A program made the translations under genes and the position numbers. A stretch of DNA of 64,000 nt from Paraburkholderia sp. BCC1885 (GTDB lineage Bacteria > Pseudomonadota > Gammaproteobacteria > Burkholderiales > Burkholderiaceae): contig NZ_CAAJGM010000230.1 in NCBI RefSeq assembly GCF_900996235.1, positions 186,001 to 250,000 of the forward strand, read 5' to 3'. The notes beneath the pieces were generated by a model. It was given only the letters and a program-made list of their open reading frames with translations. It searched no databases and was not told the origin of the DNA. Positions 38,013-46,442 of this stretch are shown one piece after another. Numbering within the stretch: position 1 is the stretch's first letter; each line of letters starts with the position of its first letter.

Positions 38013-38723
38013 ATGATCGAGATCCGCCGCTCTGAAGAACGAGGTCACGCCAACCACGGCTGGCTCGATTCGTATCACAGCTTTTCGTTTGCCGATTACT
38101 ACGACGTGAACCACATGCACTTCGGCCCGTTGCGTGTGATCAACGAAGACCGCATCGCGGGCGGCCAGGGCTTCGGCACGCACGGACATCGCGACATGGA
38201 GATCGTGACTTACGTGCTCGACGGCGCGCTCGCGCACCGCGACAGCATGGGTAACGGCTCGACCATCCGTCACGGCGACGTGCAGCGCATGAGCGCCGGT
38301 ACGGGCGTGAGGCACAGCGAATTCAACGCCTCGGAGAGCGAGCCGGTGCATCTGCTGCAGATCTGGGTGTTGCCCAGGCGTGCGGGCGATCAGCCCGGCT
38401 ACGAAGAAAAACGCTTCGACGCGGCCGACAAGCGTGGCCGTCTGCGTATCGTGGCGTCACCGGATGGCCGCGACGGCTCGGTGACGATCCATGCGGACGC
38501 ATCGATTTACGCGGCGCTGATCGACGGCGCCGAGCAGGCGGCGCTGCCGTTGCAGGCGGGCCGGCGCGCGTATGTGCACGTCGCGCGCGGTGCGCTCACG
38601 GTCAACGGCGAAGCATTGGCGGCGGGCGACGCGGCGATGATCGTCGATGCCGGTTCGGTGACGCTCGAACAGGGGCGCGACGCCGAAGTGCTGGTGTTCG
38701 ATCTCGGCGCGCTGGATGCCTGA
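38013..38723 (+). CDS. Pirin-family bicupin protein
   Basis: A 236-residue pirin (YhhW-like) with two cupin domains. The N-terminal one has the metal-binding set: His in GFGTHGHRDMEIVTYVLDG, Glu in the same block and His in GTGVRHSEFN. Bacterial pirins of this type can act as quercetin 2,3-dioxygenases in vitro; others modulate pyruvate dehydrogenase. The ATG at 38013 (MIEIRRSEERG) has a CTGGAGAA Shine-Dalgarno and begins at the conserved start. It stands as a single gene. Confidence 0.9.
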   Translation: MIEIRRSEERGHANHGWLDSYHSFSFADYYDVNHMHFGPLRVINEDRIAGGQGFGTHGHRDMEIVTYVLDGALAHRDSMGNGSTIRHGDVQRMSAGTGVRHSEFNASESEPVHLLQIWVLPRRAGDQPGYEEKRFDAADKRGRLRIVASPDGRDGSVTIHADASIYAALIDGAEQAALPLQAGRRAYVHVARGALTVNGEALAAGDAAMIVDAGSVTLEQGRDAEVLVFDLGALDA

Positions 38724-38828
38724 GCGGAGTTCGAACCCGCGCTTGAGCATCCGGGTGGGCGCGTGGCGGCGTAGACGTGTGAGCTGAGCGCACCCGGCGA
38801 GCCGCCTCGCCCCGATACGCAAAACAAA

Positions 38829-38859
38829 AACGCCACGGAACAAAACTTCCGTGGCGTTT
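38829..38859 (-). terminator. Rho-independent terminator of the Spy-like gene
   Basis: A perfect 12-bp stem (AACGCCACGGAA/TTCCGTGGCGTT) is followed on the minus strand by TTTTTGTTTTG. It may also stop transcripts from the convergent pirin gene. Confidence 0.88.
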
Positions 38860-38920
38860 CCATCTGCACGGCTGGCGCGGCGCCGAAGCACCGGGCCAGC
38901 CGTCCATAAGCAGCGCTAAC

Positions 38921-39460
38921 TTACTGATTCTCTGCCGGGGCCGAGGCTGCGCCCTTATGATGTTGCCAACGGTCGCGCATCTTTTCGTGACGCGCTTCCA
39001 TCATGGCCCAGTGTTTCTTGAGGGCGGTGCTGACGAGGGTCTTTTGCTGGTCGTTCAGGCCGTTGTAGAACGTGAGCCATGCTGCCGAGGTTTGCTCGCG
39101 CAGTTGATGGTTCTGCTCTTCAGCCTTCTGATGCATGTCGTGCAGCGCGTTCAGATCGAGGATAGGTTGCTGCTGCAGCGCCTTCATCTGATCGTGCATC
39201 TGCTTGTGGGAGGCGTGCATTGCTTCACGATTCTGTTTCATCGTGTCGAGTGCGGCCTGCCACTGCTTTTCCTGATCCGGGCTCAGGTTGAGCTGGCTGT
39301 GCAGCCTGGCCATTTCTTCCTTGAACTGGCCATGATGCTGGTGCCAGCCGCCGGGAGCACCGGGGCCGCCCTGGCCGTCGGATTGAGCGGCGTAGGCGCC
39401 GAGACTGATAGCGAGCGAGGCTGCGGCGACGGCAACGAAGCGTGACATTTTTGTGGACAT
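38921..39460 (-). CDS. Spy/CpxP-family periplasmic protein (LTxxQ motifs)
   Basis: A 179-residue secreted protein. The signal peptide (MSTKMSRFVAVAAASLAISLGAYA) is followed by a helical, Gln/His/Met-rich mature domain with two LTxxQ-type motifs (LNLSPDQEKQW and LNDQQKTLV). This is the hallmark of the CpxP/Spy chaperone family, which forms a cradle-shaped dimer that limits protein aggregation in the periplasm and, for CpxP, restrains a sensor kinase. The AAGGAG Shine-Dalgarno supports the start at 39460. It is divergent from a two-component system, with response-regulator-type repeats between, so it is probably that system's target. Confidence 0.87.
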   Translation of the reverse strand: MSTKMSRFVAVAAASLAISLGAYAAQSDGQGGPGAPGGWHQHHGQFKEEMARLHSQLNLSPDQEKQWQAALDTMKQNREAMHASHKQMHDQMKALQQQPILDLNALHDMHQKAEEQNHQLREQTSAAWLTFYNGLNDQQKTLVSTALKKHWAMMEARHEKMRDRWQHHKGAASAPAENQ

Positions 39461-39582
39461 GAGTGGCTCCTTGTAATGGAATAGCCGACGATGCAAACAC
39501 GGCGACACAGGACGGGATGCATTCGGTAAGACACAGCGTAAAGACCCGCGAGCCGCGCTGTGTTACCTGAGCACGTGTCGCT

Positions 39583-39597
39583 ATTACGCGACATTAC
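39583..39597 (-). promoter_or_regulatory. Direct repeat GTAAT-N5-GTAAT (minus strand), likely response-regulator box
   Basis: Read on the minus strand, two GTAAT units are separated by exactly five bases, a 10-bp period as bound by OmpR/CpxR-type dimers (the E. coli CpxR box is GTAAA-N5-GTAAA). It lies 123 bp before the Spy-like start and points towards it. Confidence 0.55.
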
Positions 39598-39611
39598 GGG
39601 CGCCTTTCGCC

Positions 39612-39626
39612 GTAACACCCGGTAAC
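39612..39626 (+). promoter_or_regulatory. Direct repeat GTAAC-N5-GTAAC (plus strand), likely response-regulator box
   Basis: Two GTAAC units separated by exactly five bases lie 57 bp before the response-regulator start, in the opposite orientation to the box at 39583. Together they suggest that the regulator controls both divergent transcripts. Confidence 0.55.
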
Positions 39627-39682
39627 CCTTTGAGGGGTGTCCGGCCCAGAAACCCTATCTCCTGGGCGTTAAACTTCATCTC

Positions 39683-40408
39683 ATGGCTACTCAAATACTT
39701 GTCGTCGACGACGACCTCGAACTCCGCGACCTGCTGCGCGACTATCTGGCGCGCCAGGGCATTGAAGTGTCGGTGCTGCACGACGCCGGCTCGCTCGAGC
39801 GGCGGCTGGAGCGCGAGCGCCCGGACCTGATCGTGCTCGACCTGATGATGCCGGGCGTCGACGGCCTGACGGCGTTGCGCAAGCTGCGCGCGGCGGGCGA
39901 CGATATCCCCGTGATCATGCTGACGGCGCGCGCCGACGACGTGGACCGCATCGTCGGTCTCGAACTGGGCGCGGACGACTACCTCGGCAAGCCGTTCAAT
40001 CCGCGCGAATTGCTGGCGCGCGTGCAGGCCGTGCTGCGCCGCCGCCGCACGCTGCCGTCGGCGGCCGCACCGGAGCAGCGCGAGCCGTTCACGTTCGGCC
40101 GCTTCACGCTGGATTTCCAGTCGCGCACGCTGAATCTCGAAGACAAGCCGCTGACCTTGTCCGGAAGTGAATTCGCGCTCCTGAAGATTTTTGTGAATCA
40201 CCCCATGCGCACGCTGACCCGCGAGCGCCTGCTTGAATTGCTCCATGGTCCCGAATACGACGGCACCGACCGCGGCATCGACGTGCAGGTCTGGCGTCTG
40301 CGCCGCATCCTTGAAACCGACCCGTCCACTCCGCGCTTCATCCAGACCGTTCGCGGCCGCGGCTACGTGTTCGTGCCGGATGGCGAACAGCATGCGCCGG
40401 CCCATTGA
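39683..40408 (+). CDS. OmpR-family response regulator
   Basis: A 241-residue two-component regulator. The receiver domain (about 1-120) has the acidic pair in VVDDD, the phospho-acceptor Asp in VLDLMMPG, and Thr/Lys in MLTARA and KPFNPRELLARV. The C-terminal winged helix (about 135-235) has the recognition-helix region DRGIDVQVWRLRRILE and the hairpin IQTVRGRGYVFVPDG. The sequence resembles E. coli OmpR more than CpxR, but the neighbouring Spy-like gene argues for an envelope-stress role. It overlaps the kinase gene by 17 bp. Confidence 0.92.
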   Translation: MATQILVVDDDLELRDLLRDYLARQGIEVSVLHDAGSLERRLERERPDLIVLDLMMPGVDGLTALRKLRAAGDDIPVIMLTARADDVDRIVGLELGADDYLGKPFNPRELLARVQAVLRRRRTLPSAAAPEQREPFTFGRFTLDFQSRTLNLEDKPLTLSGSEFALLKIFVNHPMRTLTRERLLELLHGPEYDGTDRGIDVQVWRLRRILETDPSTPRFIQTVRGRGYVFVPDGEQHAPAH

Positions 40409-41708
40409 TTCACTGTTCGGGCGACTGGCGTTGCTGGTCGTCGCGGTACTCATGCTCTCGCATTTCGCAGGGTATGCATTGTTTCGTCTCGAACGCAGCC
40501 AGTTTCAAAGCCGCTATGCGGTAGAAGAAGCCACCTTCCTTGTCGACGCCGTGCGTCAGCACGTCCTGCACACGCCGGATCAGCCCTTGCCTTCGCGCGT
40601 GCGGCTCGTCGACCCGGCGAGCAAAGACGTGCCGGCGGCGCAGGATAATTCGAACACGCCGCTCGGCCACTTTCTGGACGACGTGCGCGACCGGATGCCC
40701 GCAGGCACCCTCGTGCGGCTCGGCGAAGCCGGCAAGCTGCCGACACTTTGGGTGCGCCAGCCGAACGACGCGAACTGGATCGTCGTGCCGGTTCAGCCCC
40801 TGCGCCCGCCGCGCTCGGTTGACCGCATGGTGCTGTGGCTTACCATCATCTTTACGTTTGCCGTCATGGCGGCGCTGTTCGCCGCGTGGCAGTTGCAGCA
40901 GCCGTTGCGCTCGCTGGCCAACGCGGTGGCCCGCTTCGGCCGGGGTCAGCCGGTGCCGCCGGTGCCGGAGCGCGGGCCGCGCGAATTGCGTCAGTTGACG
41001 CACGGCTTCAATCAGATGGTGCAGGAAGTGGCGCGCACGGAAAACGATCGTGCGGTGATGCTCGCGGGGGTTGCGCACGATCTGAAGACGCCGCTTGCGC
41101 GGCTGCGCCTGCGCGCCGAGATGATGGACGAGGCCAAGGTGCGCGACGGCGTGGTGCGCGACGTCGATTCGATGACGCACATCGTCGAGCAGTTTCTGGT
41201 GTTCGCTCACGACGGCGCCGATCGCAGCGAAGCCGTCGAAGTCGACGCGCAATGCGAGCGCGTGGTGCGCAGCTACCGGGCGGTGGCGGCGAATGCGTCC
41301 AGCGTGCTGACCGATCTGAAGGCCGGTCCAGGCTTCTTGTTGCCGGCGGCCACGCTCGACCGCATTCTGTCAAACCTGCTCGACAACGCGCACGCCTATG
41401 GCGCCCCGCCGGTGGTGGTGGCGACGGCGCGCACGGCGGCGGGCTATACCTTGTCGGTACAGGACAACGGCGGCGGGATTGCGGCGCAGGACCTGATCAA
41501 CGCGAGCCGGCCGTTCGTGCGGCTCGACCCGGCGCGCGGCGGCAACGGCCATAGCGGGCTGGGGCTCGCGATTGTCGAACGGTTGGTGCGGCGAGCCGGC
41601 GGGGAATGGGAACTTGGCAATCACGGCGGGCGTGGCTTGCGGGTGCTGATGACGTTCGCGTTTGAAACCGTGCCGCGCGTGACTTCGGTTTCGGAAAGCG
41701 CCTGGTAG
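40392..41708 (+). CDS. EnvZ-like sensor histidine kinase
   Basis: A 438-residue inner-membrane kinase, partner of the preceding regulator. Two membrane helices (about 10-28 and 150-172) enclose a periplasmic sensor of about 120 residues; then come a HAMP linker, the H-box GVAHDLKTPLARLRLRAEMM with the phospho-acceptor His followed by Asp-Leu, and an HATPase domain with N box SNLLDNAHAYG, G1 DNGGGI and G2 GHSGLGLAIV. The start at 40392 (MRRPIDSLFGRLALL) lies within the regulator's last codons; longer upstream frames would overlap it far more. Confidence 0.92.
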   Translation: MRRPIDSLFGRLALLVVAVLMLSHFAGYALFRLERSQFQSRYAVEEATFLVDAVRQHVLHTPDQPLPSRVRLVDPASKDVPAAQDNSNTPLGHFLDDVRDRMPAGTLVRLGEAGKLPTLWVRQPNDANWIVVPVQPLRPPRSVDRMVLWLTIIFTFAVMAALFAAWQLQQPLRSLANAVARFGRGQPVPPVPERGPRELRQLTHGFNQMVQEVARTENDRAVMLAGVAHDLKTPLARLRLRAEMMDEAKVRDGVVRDVDSMTHIVEQFLVFAHDGADRSEAVEVDAQCERVVRSYRAVAANASSVLTDLKAGPGFLLPAATLDRILSNLLDNAHAYGAPPVVVATARTAAGYTLSVQDNGGGIAAQDLINASRPFVRLDPARGGNGHSGLGLAIVERLVRRAGGEWELGNHGGRGLRVLMTFAFETVPRVTSVSESAW

Positions 41709-41767
41709 GCTGACAGGTCTCGTGGGCGGCGGGCGCAACTGCACGCCGCGTCCGCACCCACAAAAAC

Positions 41768-42034
41768 TTACTCCGAAAACAGCGTATTCAGCGCGCTGGC
41801 CGCTTCGCTGTCCACCGTGTTCCACGTCACGGTTTCCGCCTCGAAAATGTAGTGCGTGGTGTACTTGCCGAGGCGCGTGAGGATTTCCTCCTGAATTACC
41901 TCCGGCGCCACTTCCAGCTTCAGATACCACGCCGTCGACGATAGACGCGTCTGAAACGCGCCATACTCGGACAGCAGATGGTCGAACGCCTCGGCATCAT
42001 GATCGCGGCAAACGATGACCAGATTTCCCTTCAT
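41768..42034 (-). CDS. Small uncharacterised protein, possible ferredoxin-like fold
   Basis: An 88-residue cytoplasmic protein that I do not recognise. The predicted pattern is beta (NLVIVCRD), alpha (EAFDHLLSEYG), two betas (AFQTRL / AWYLKLEV), alpha (EVIQEEILTRLGKYT), beta (THYIFEAETVTWN). This beta-alpha-beta-beta-alpha-beta order is that of a ferredoxin-like fold, as in Cas2/VapD-type small proteins; the likeness is only topological. The ATG at 42034 has a GGGAG Shine-Dalgarno; an upstream ATG at 42064 lacks one. It is convergent with the kinase gene. Normal codon use supports a real gene. Confidence 0.65.
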   Translation of the reverse strand: MKGNLVIVCRDHDAEAFDHLLSEYGAFQTRLSSTAWYLKLEVAPEVIQEEILTRLGKYTTHYIFEAETVTWNTVDSEAASALNTLFSE

Positions 42035-42203
42035 GCATATCTCCCGGTAGAGCGATAACGACAAGCATCATCTGAAGCTCGATCATACCTGCTTACCTCG
42101 GGGGAGTCGGCGTGTCAGGCCGGTCGGCAAGAGTGGAGTCGCCTTGCCGTCGGACCAGACGAACCAGACGGGCGAGCCTGCCGGGCCTGGCAACGGGCAT
42201 GGA

Positions 42204-43880
42204 TCACCAGGTCGCGGCGGCGGCACGCGTGGGCGGCGCGGTGTCGTCGGGCGGCAGCGCCTCGGTGCGGTCGCGGCCGCCCGTTTTGGCGGCGTAGAGC
42301 GCGAGGTCGGCGCGGCTCATGATGCGCTCGGGCAGATCTTCCGGCGACAATTCGGTGATGCCGATGCTCACGCTCAGATTGGCCGACGCCGGCAGCTTGG
42401 TCGACGGCACGGCCTTGAGCCGCGTGCGCAGTCGTTCGACGACGTCGCGCCCGCCTTCGAGCGCGGTAGCCGGCAACAGGATGCCGAACTCCTCGCCGCC
42501 CAGCCGGCCGATCGCGTCGTTGCCGCGCAATTCGGCGCGGCAGGTATCGACGAAGTGTTCGAGCGCGCGGTCGCCGGCGGCGTGGCCGAAGCGGTCGTTG
42601 ATCTGTTTGAAATGATCGAGGTCGGCAATCGCCATGCAGAGCGGCTCGCCGTTGGCGCGCGCGCGCTCGATTTCGTGCCGCAGCAGATCGAGGAAGTAGC
42701 GCCGCGACAGCGCGCCGGTCAGCGCGTCGTGGCGGGCCTCGGCCGAAAGCAGCGTGTTCGCCGATTGCAGTTGTTCGGCGAGATCGCGCGTCGCCCGGTG
42801 GTGACGGCGCTCGCGCACATAGGAAACGGTGATCACCCAAGCGAGTGCCGCCGTGCCGGCCAGCGTCAGGAATACCAGCAGCCGGTCGCGCTTATGGTTG
42901 CGTAGCAGTTCGGGCCAGGCCGCGAGCGGATCGACCAGATGGGCGGAGAGCCCTGAGTTGAGGCCGCCGCGCCACTCGTAGAGCGCCGGTTCGGGGCGGT
43001 TCGCGATGCCGAACAGTTGCACGGCGACCGCCGCCGGCACCCACGGCGCCTGCTCGCGCACCTGCTGCATGTTCTCTTCGATCTGGACGTTCGGAAAGTC
43101 GTCGCGGTGGTAGATGTTGCGGCGTTCGGCGGCGCTCATCTGTTTGATGTGGCCATCCGGCAGGACGTGGCCTTCCAGCGTGCTGTCGTGGGCCATGATG
43201 ATGACGCCGTTTTCGTCGGCCACGAACGTTCCCGCGTGAGCGACCCAGTGGCGCAGGCGCCCGATCCCGACCTTGGCGATCACCACGCCCACCAGCACGC
43301 CGTCGTCATACACCGGCGCGGCGATGAAGATGCCCGGTTCGCCGCTCGAGCGGCCGACGCCGTAGGCTTCCCCGAAGGCGCCGAGCAGCGCATTGGACAG
43401 GAAATTGCGCCCGCGCATGTCGATGCCGACGAAGTTGCGGCTATGCGGATTGCTCGACGCCACGCACAGACCGTTGGCGTTGACGAGCCAGATGGAATCG
43501 AGCCCCGAGAAGCCCTGGGCGTCGTGCAGGAAGGCACTGACGCCTTGCAGTACCGGCACCTTGAGGAGGCTCGCGCGCAGCGTCTCGACCGGCACGGCGT
43601 TGCTGGCGGTATAGGCTTGCGATTGTGAAAGGGCGTGCTGCACGACGTCCATTTCGGCCATCGTGGCCGGAATGGCGCGCGCCATGGAGAGGTCGCTGGC
43701 GATCACTTCGGCCATATTGTCGACGATCGACGACGACATCTGCCGCTGCGCGAGCAGGGCGGCGTCGAGTTCCTGCTGAACCATGCGGTCGGCGATCAGG
43801 CCGGAAACGAGCCAGCACACCAGCACGACCAGCGCGAAGCTGAGCGGTCCGATTGCCTGGCGCATGGATTTCCTGTTCAT
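42204..43880 (-). CDS. Membrane diguanylate cyclase with periplasmic Cache-like sensor
   Basis: A 558-residue protein that should make cyclic di-GMP. Helix 1 (about 12-31) and helix 2 (about 330-350) flank a large periplasmic sensor with Cache-like features (VIAKVGIGRLRHWV...GTFVADENGVIIMAHDSTLEGHVLP). The C-terminal GGDEF domain (about 385-545) has an intact GGEEF active site near residue 460, and the RxxD inhibitory site (RGND) sits five residues before it, so product feedback is expected. No EAL domain is present. The first ATG at 43880 is used; MRQAIG five codons later is an alternative. Confidence 0.92.
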   Translation of the reverse strand: MNRKSMRQAIGPLSFALVVLVCWLVSGLIADRMVQQELDAALLAQRQMSSSIVDNMAEVIASDLSMARAIPATMAEMDVVQHALSQSQAYTASNAVPVETLRASLLKVPVLQGVSAFLHDAQGFSGLDSIWLVNANGLCVASSNPHSRNFVGIDMRGRNFLSNALLGAFGEAYGVGRSSGEPGIFIAAPVYDDGVLVGVVIAKVGIGRLRHWVAHAGTFVADENGVIIMAHDSTLEGHVLPDGHIKQMSAAERRNIYHRDDFPNVQIEENMQQVREQAPWVPAAVAVQLFGIANRPEPALYEWRGGLNSGLSAHLVDPLAAWPELLRNHKRDRLLVFLTLAGTAALAWVITVSYVRERRHHRATRDLAEQLQSANTLLSAEARHDALTGALSRRYFLDLLRHEIERARANGEPLCMAIADLDHFKQINDRFGHAAGDRALEHFVDTCRAELRGNDAIGRLGGEEFGILLPATALEGGRDVVERLRTRLKAVPSTKLPASANLSVSIGITELSPEDLPERIMSRADLALYAAKTGGRDRTEALPPDDTAPPTRAAAATW

Positions 43881-44667
43881 CGACTCTATGATCCGTCAGA
43901 CTTTTGGTTGCAACCAGGTCAATCGTTGCAGCGCGCCGGCGCTGAGTCCTGGGAGGCGTCGAGCGAGCCGCCTCGATCCGCGGCGCCGGATGCCCGGATG
44001 CCCGCGCACGGGGCTCTCTCCTTTCCCTTGGCCGGCCGGACTCATCCGCTTTTCCGCCCTGTCTCGATTTTAACCGCCAGGTGACACAACGCCATCCGTT
44101 ATTGCGTTCCGGCGCGCGTCACCGGATCGCCGCTGGGTTCGCGGTGGGTTTGCTGTTGCGTTCGCTGTTGTGTTCGCCGTTGCGTTCGCCGTTGCGTTGT
44201 TAACGACCGCGCGGGCCGCTTTCTGAACGGCGCTGCGGGTTTTCCAGATGTCCGCGGCGCGCGGCGCCACCCCCGGCCCCGCTTCCCAGCTTGCGTGACG
44301 TGTCACAGATTTGCCCCGAAAGGTTGTGCCTGAAACACAGGTTGTAGTAGTGTCGTGCCGTCCAAAACGAGGAAAGCTCGCCAGCCCCGGGCGGCGCCTG
44401 CTGTGACAGGCGGCCCGAGTGGCGGATCCGGCGTGTTTCGGCCAGAATCCGGCCGCCGCCGGTCAATGTATCTCCGACGCTAACGATTACCGTGCCTATG
44501 CTTGTTGCCATGCCTGAATTCCGCTTTCCGGACCGCTTATGGGCCGGCGGCGCCGGCCCTCGCGCCGCGCTCGCCGCGCAACCGGCAAGCCTTGCCTGTC
44601 CTGCACTCCCGGCGCCGTCTCGCGCGGCCTGTCTTAACCTAGCCTACGCAACCAGGAAGGGCGTCTG
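43881..44667. other. Gene-free gap with a 12-bp tandem repeat
   Basis: This 787-bp region between the diguanylate cyclase and an ABC operon has no supported gene. It contains a short tandem repeat (44143-44202) and should hold the promoter of the downstream ABC operon. A 78-codon minus-strand frame over the repeat (TANATAN repeats) is a translation of the repeat. Confidence 0.65.
44143..44202. repeat. 12-bp tandem repeat, five units
   Basis: Units are GGTGGGTTTGCT (degenerate), GTTGCGTTCGCT, GTTGTGTTCGCC, GTTGCGTTCGCC and GTTGCGTTGTTA. The period is constant at 12 bases, and the outer units are diverged. Confidence 0.8.
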
Positions 44668-46419
44668 ATGGACTTCAGTTTCGATCTGAAACGCACCGCC
44701 AATGCATCCGCCTGGCGTTTGCTGCCCAACGGCTGGGACTTCGTGGCCTTCCCGCTGATCATCTGCGTGATCGCCTTTGCGGCGATCGGCTTTCACCAGA
44801 CGCTCGCGCCGATGTCGACACTCAAGACCCAGGTCATTTCGCTCGACCCGGCGAGCCTGCCCGAGTACGCGCTACGCACCACGCTGCGGATGCTGGCGGC
44901 GATGGTAGCCTCGCTGGTGTTCACGCTGAGTTACGGCACGCTCGCGGCCAAGAGCCGTCGCGCGGGTCTCGTGCTGGTGCCGATTCTCGACATCCTGCAG
45001 TCGGTGCCGGTGCTGGGCTACATTTCGTTTACGGTCACGTTCTTCCTGGCGCTGTTCCCGGGCCGCGTGCTGGGCGCCGAGCTGGCGGCGATCTTCGCCA
45101 TCTTCACGAGCCAGGCCTGGAACATGACGTTCAGCTTCTATCAGTCGTTGCGCACGGTGCCGCGCGATCTGGACGAAGTCTCGCGCGGCTTCCATCTGAC
45201 CGGCTGGCAACGTTTCTGGAAGCTCGAAGTGCCGTTCTCGATGCCGGGCCTGATCTGGAACATGATGATGTCGATGTCGGGCGGCTGGTTCTTCGTGGTG
45301 GCTTCGGAAGCGATCACGGTGGGCAATAACACCATCACGCTGCCGGGCATCGGCGCCTATCTGGCGCAGGCCATCTCCGAAAAGAATCTGCATGCGATCG
45401 GCTGGGTGATCCTGACCATGACGGTCGTGATTCTCGCCTACGACCAGTTCCTGTTCCGTCCGCTGGTGGCCTGGGCCGACAAGTTCCGCATGGAGAACAC
45501 CAGTTCGGGCAATGCGCCCGAGTCCTGGCTGCTCGACCTGATTCGCCGCACGCGCCTGATTCACCGTTTGCTCGTGCCGCTCGGCTGGATTTTCGCCAAT
45601 GCCGCGCGCGTGCCGATGCGCCTGCCGTCGTTCGCCGGCGTCAGCTTCCCGATGCCGCGCATGCAAAAGTCGTCGCGTCTCGGCGACTTTATCTGGAGCG
45701 CGCTGGTGCTGCTCGTAACGCTCTACGTGGTGTTTCGCGTGGTGTCCTATGTGCGCACCGGCGTTGATCTCGCCGAAGTGGGGCATGTGCTGGTGCTGGG
45801 CCTGATCACGCTGCTGCGCGTGGTGGTGCTGATTGCGATTTCGTCGGTGATCTGGGTGCCGCTTGGCGTGCTGATCGGGCTGCGTCCGGCGCTCGCCGAG
45901 AAGATCCAGCCGCTCGCGCAGTTCCTCGCGGCGTTTCCGGCGAACCTGCTGTTTCCGGTGTTCGTGATCGTCATCGTGCGTTTCGACCTGAACCCGGATA
46001 TCTGGCTGTCGCCGCTGATCGTGCTTGGGACCCAGTGGTATATCCTGTTTAACGTGATCGCGGGCGCGAGTTCGTACCCGAACGACTACAAGGAAGCGGC
46101 GGCCAACTTCGGCATCCGCGGCTGGCAGTGGTGGCGCAAGGCGATGCTGCCGGGCATTTTCCCGTATTACGTGACAGGGGCGATCACCGCCTCCGGTGGC
46201 GCGTGGAACGCGAGCATCGTGGCCGAGTTCGTCCAGTGGGGCAACACCAAGGTGGTGGCGCATGGCCTCGGTTCCTATATCGCGCAGACCACCGCCGCCG
46301 GCGACTTCCCGAAAATCATTCTCGGCATTGCCGTGATGTCCCTGTTTGTGACTCTGTTTAACCGCCTGCTGTGGCGTCCGATGTACGCCTACGCCGAATC
46401 CAAGCTTCGGCTCGATTGA
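44668..46419 (+). CDS. ABC transporter permease with two fused membrane domains (nitrate/sulfonate-type)
   Basis: A 583-residue inner-membrane protein made of two BPD_transp_1 permease domains in tandem. The first spans about residues 75-280, with EAA-like loop DLDEVSRGFHLTGWQRFWKLEVPFSMPGLIWNMMM. The second spans about 360-575, with DYKEAAANFGIRGWQWWRKAMLPGIFPYYVTGAI. The domains resemble the TauC/SsuC/NrtB group but are fused, giving both halves of the pore in one chain. It is followed 23 bp later by its ATPase gene; no binding protein is adjacent. The substrate is unknown. Confidence 0.88.
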   Translation: MDFSFDLKRTANASAWRLLPNGWDFVAFPLIICVIAFAAIGFHQTLAPMSTLKTQVISLDPASLPEYALRTTLRMLAAMVASLVFTLSYGTLAAKSRRAGLVLVPILDILQSVPVLGYISFTVTFFLALFPGRVLGAELAAIFAIFTSQAWNMTFSFYQSLRTVPRDLDEVSRGFHLTGWQRFWKLEVPFSMPGLIWNMMMSMSGGWFFVVASEAITVGNNTITLPGIGAYLAQAISEKNLHAIGWVILTMTVVILAYDQFLFRPLVAWADKFRMENTSSGNAPESWLLDLIRRTRLIHRLLVPLGWIFANAARVPMRLPSFAGVSFPMPRMQKSSRLGDFIWSALVLLVTLYVVFRVVSYVRTGVDLAEVGHVLVLGLITLLRVVVLIAISSVIWVPLGVLIGLRPALAEKIQPLAQFLAAFPANLLFPVFVIVIVRFDLNPDIWLSPLIVLGTQWYILFNVIAGASSYPNDYKEAAANFGIRGWQWWRKAMLPGIFPYYVTGAITASGGAWNASIVAEFVQWGNTKVVAHGLGSYIAQTTAAGDFPKIILGIAVMSLFVTLFNRLLWRPMYAYAESKLRLD

Positions 46420-46442
46420 CAGGAAATTAAAGGCAAACCGCG

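Noticed and set aside
44070..44306. 78-codon minus-strand frame with TANATAN repeats
   Set aside because: It only translates the 12-bp tandem repeat; no start signal or conserved ends.
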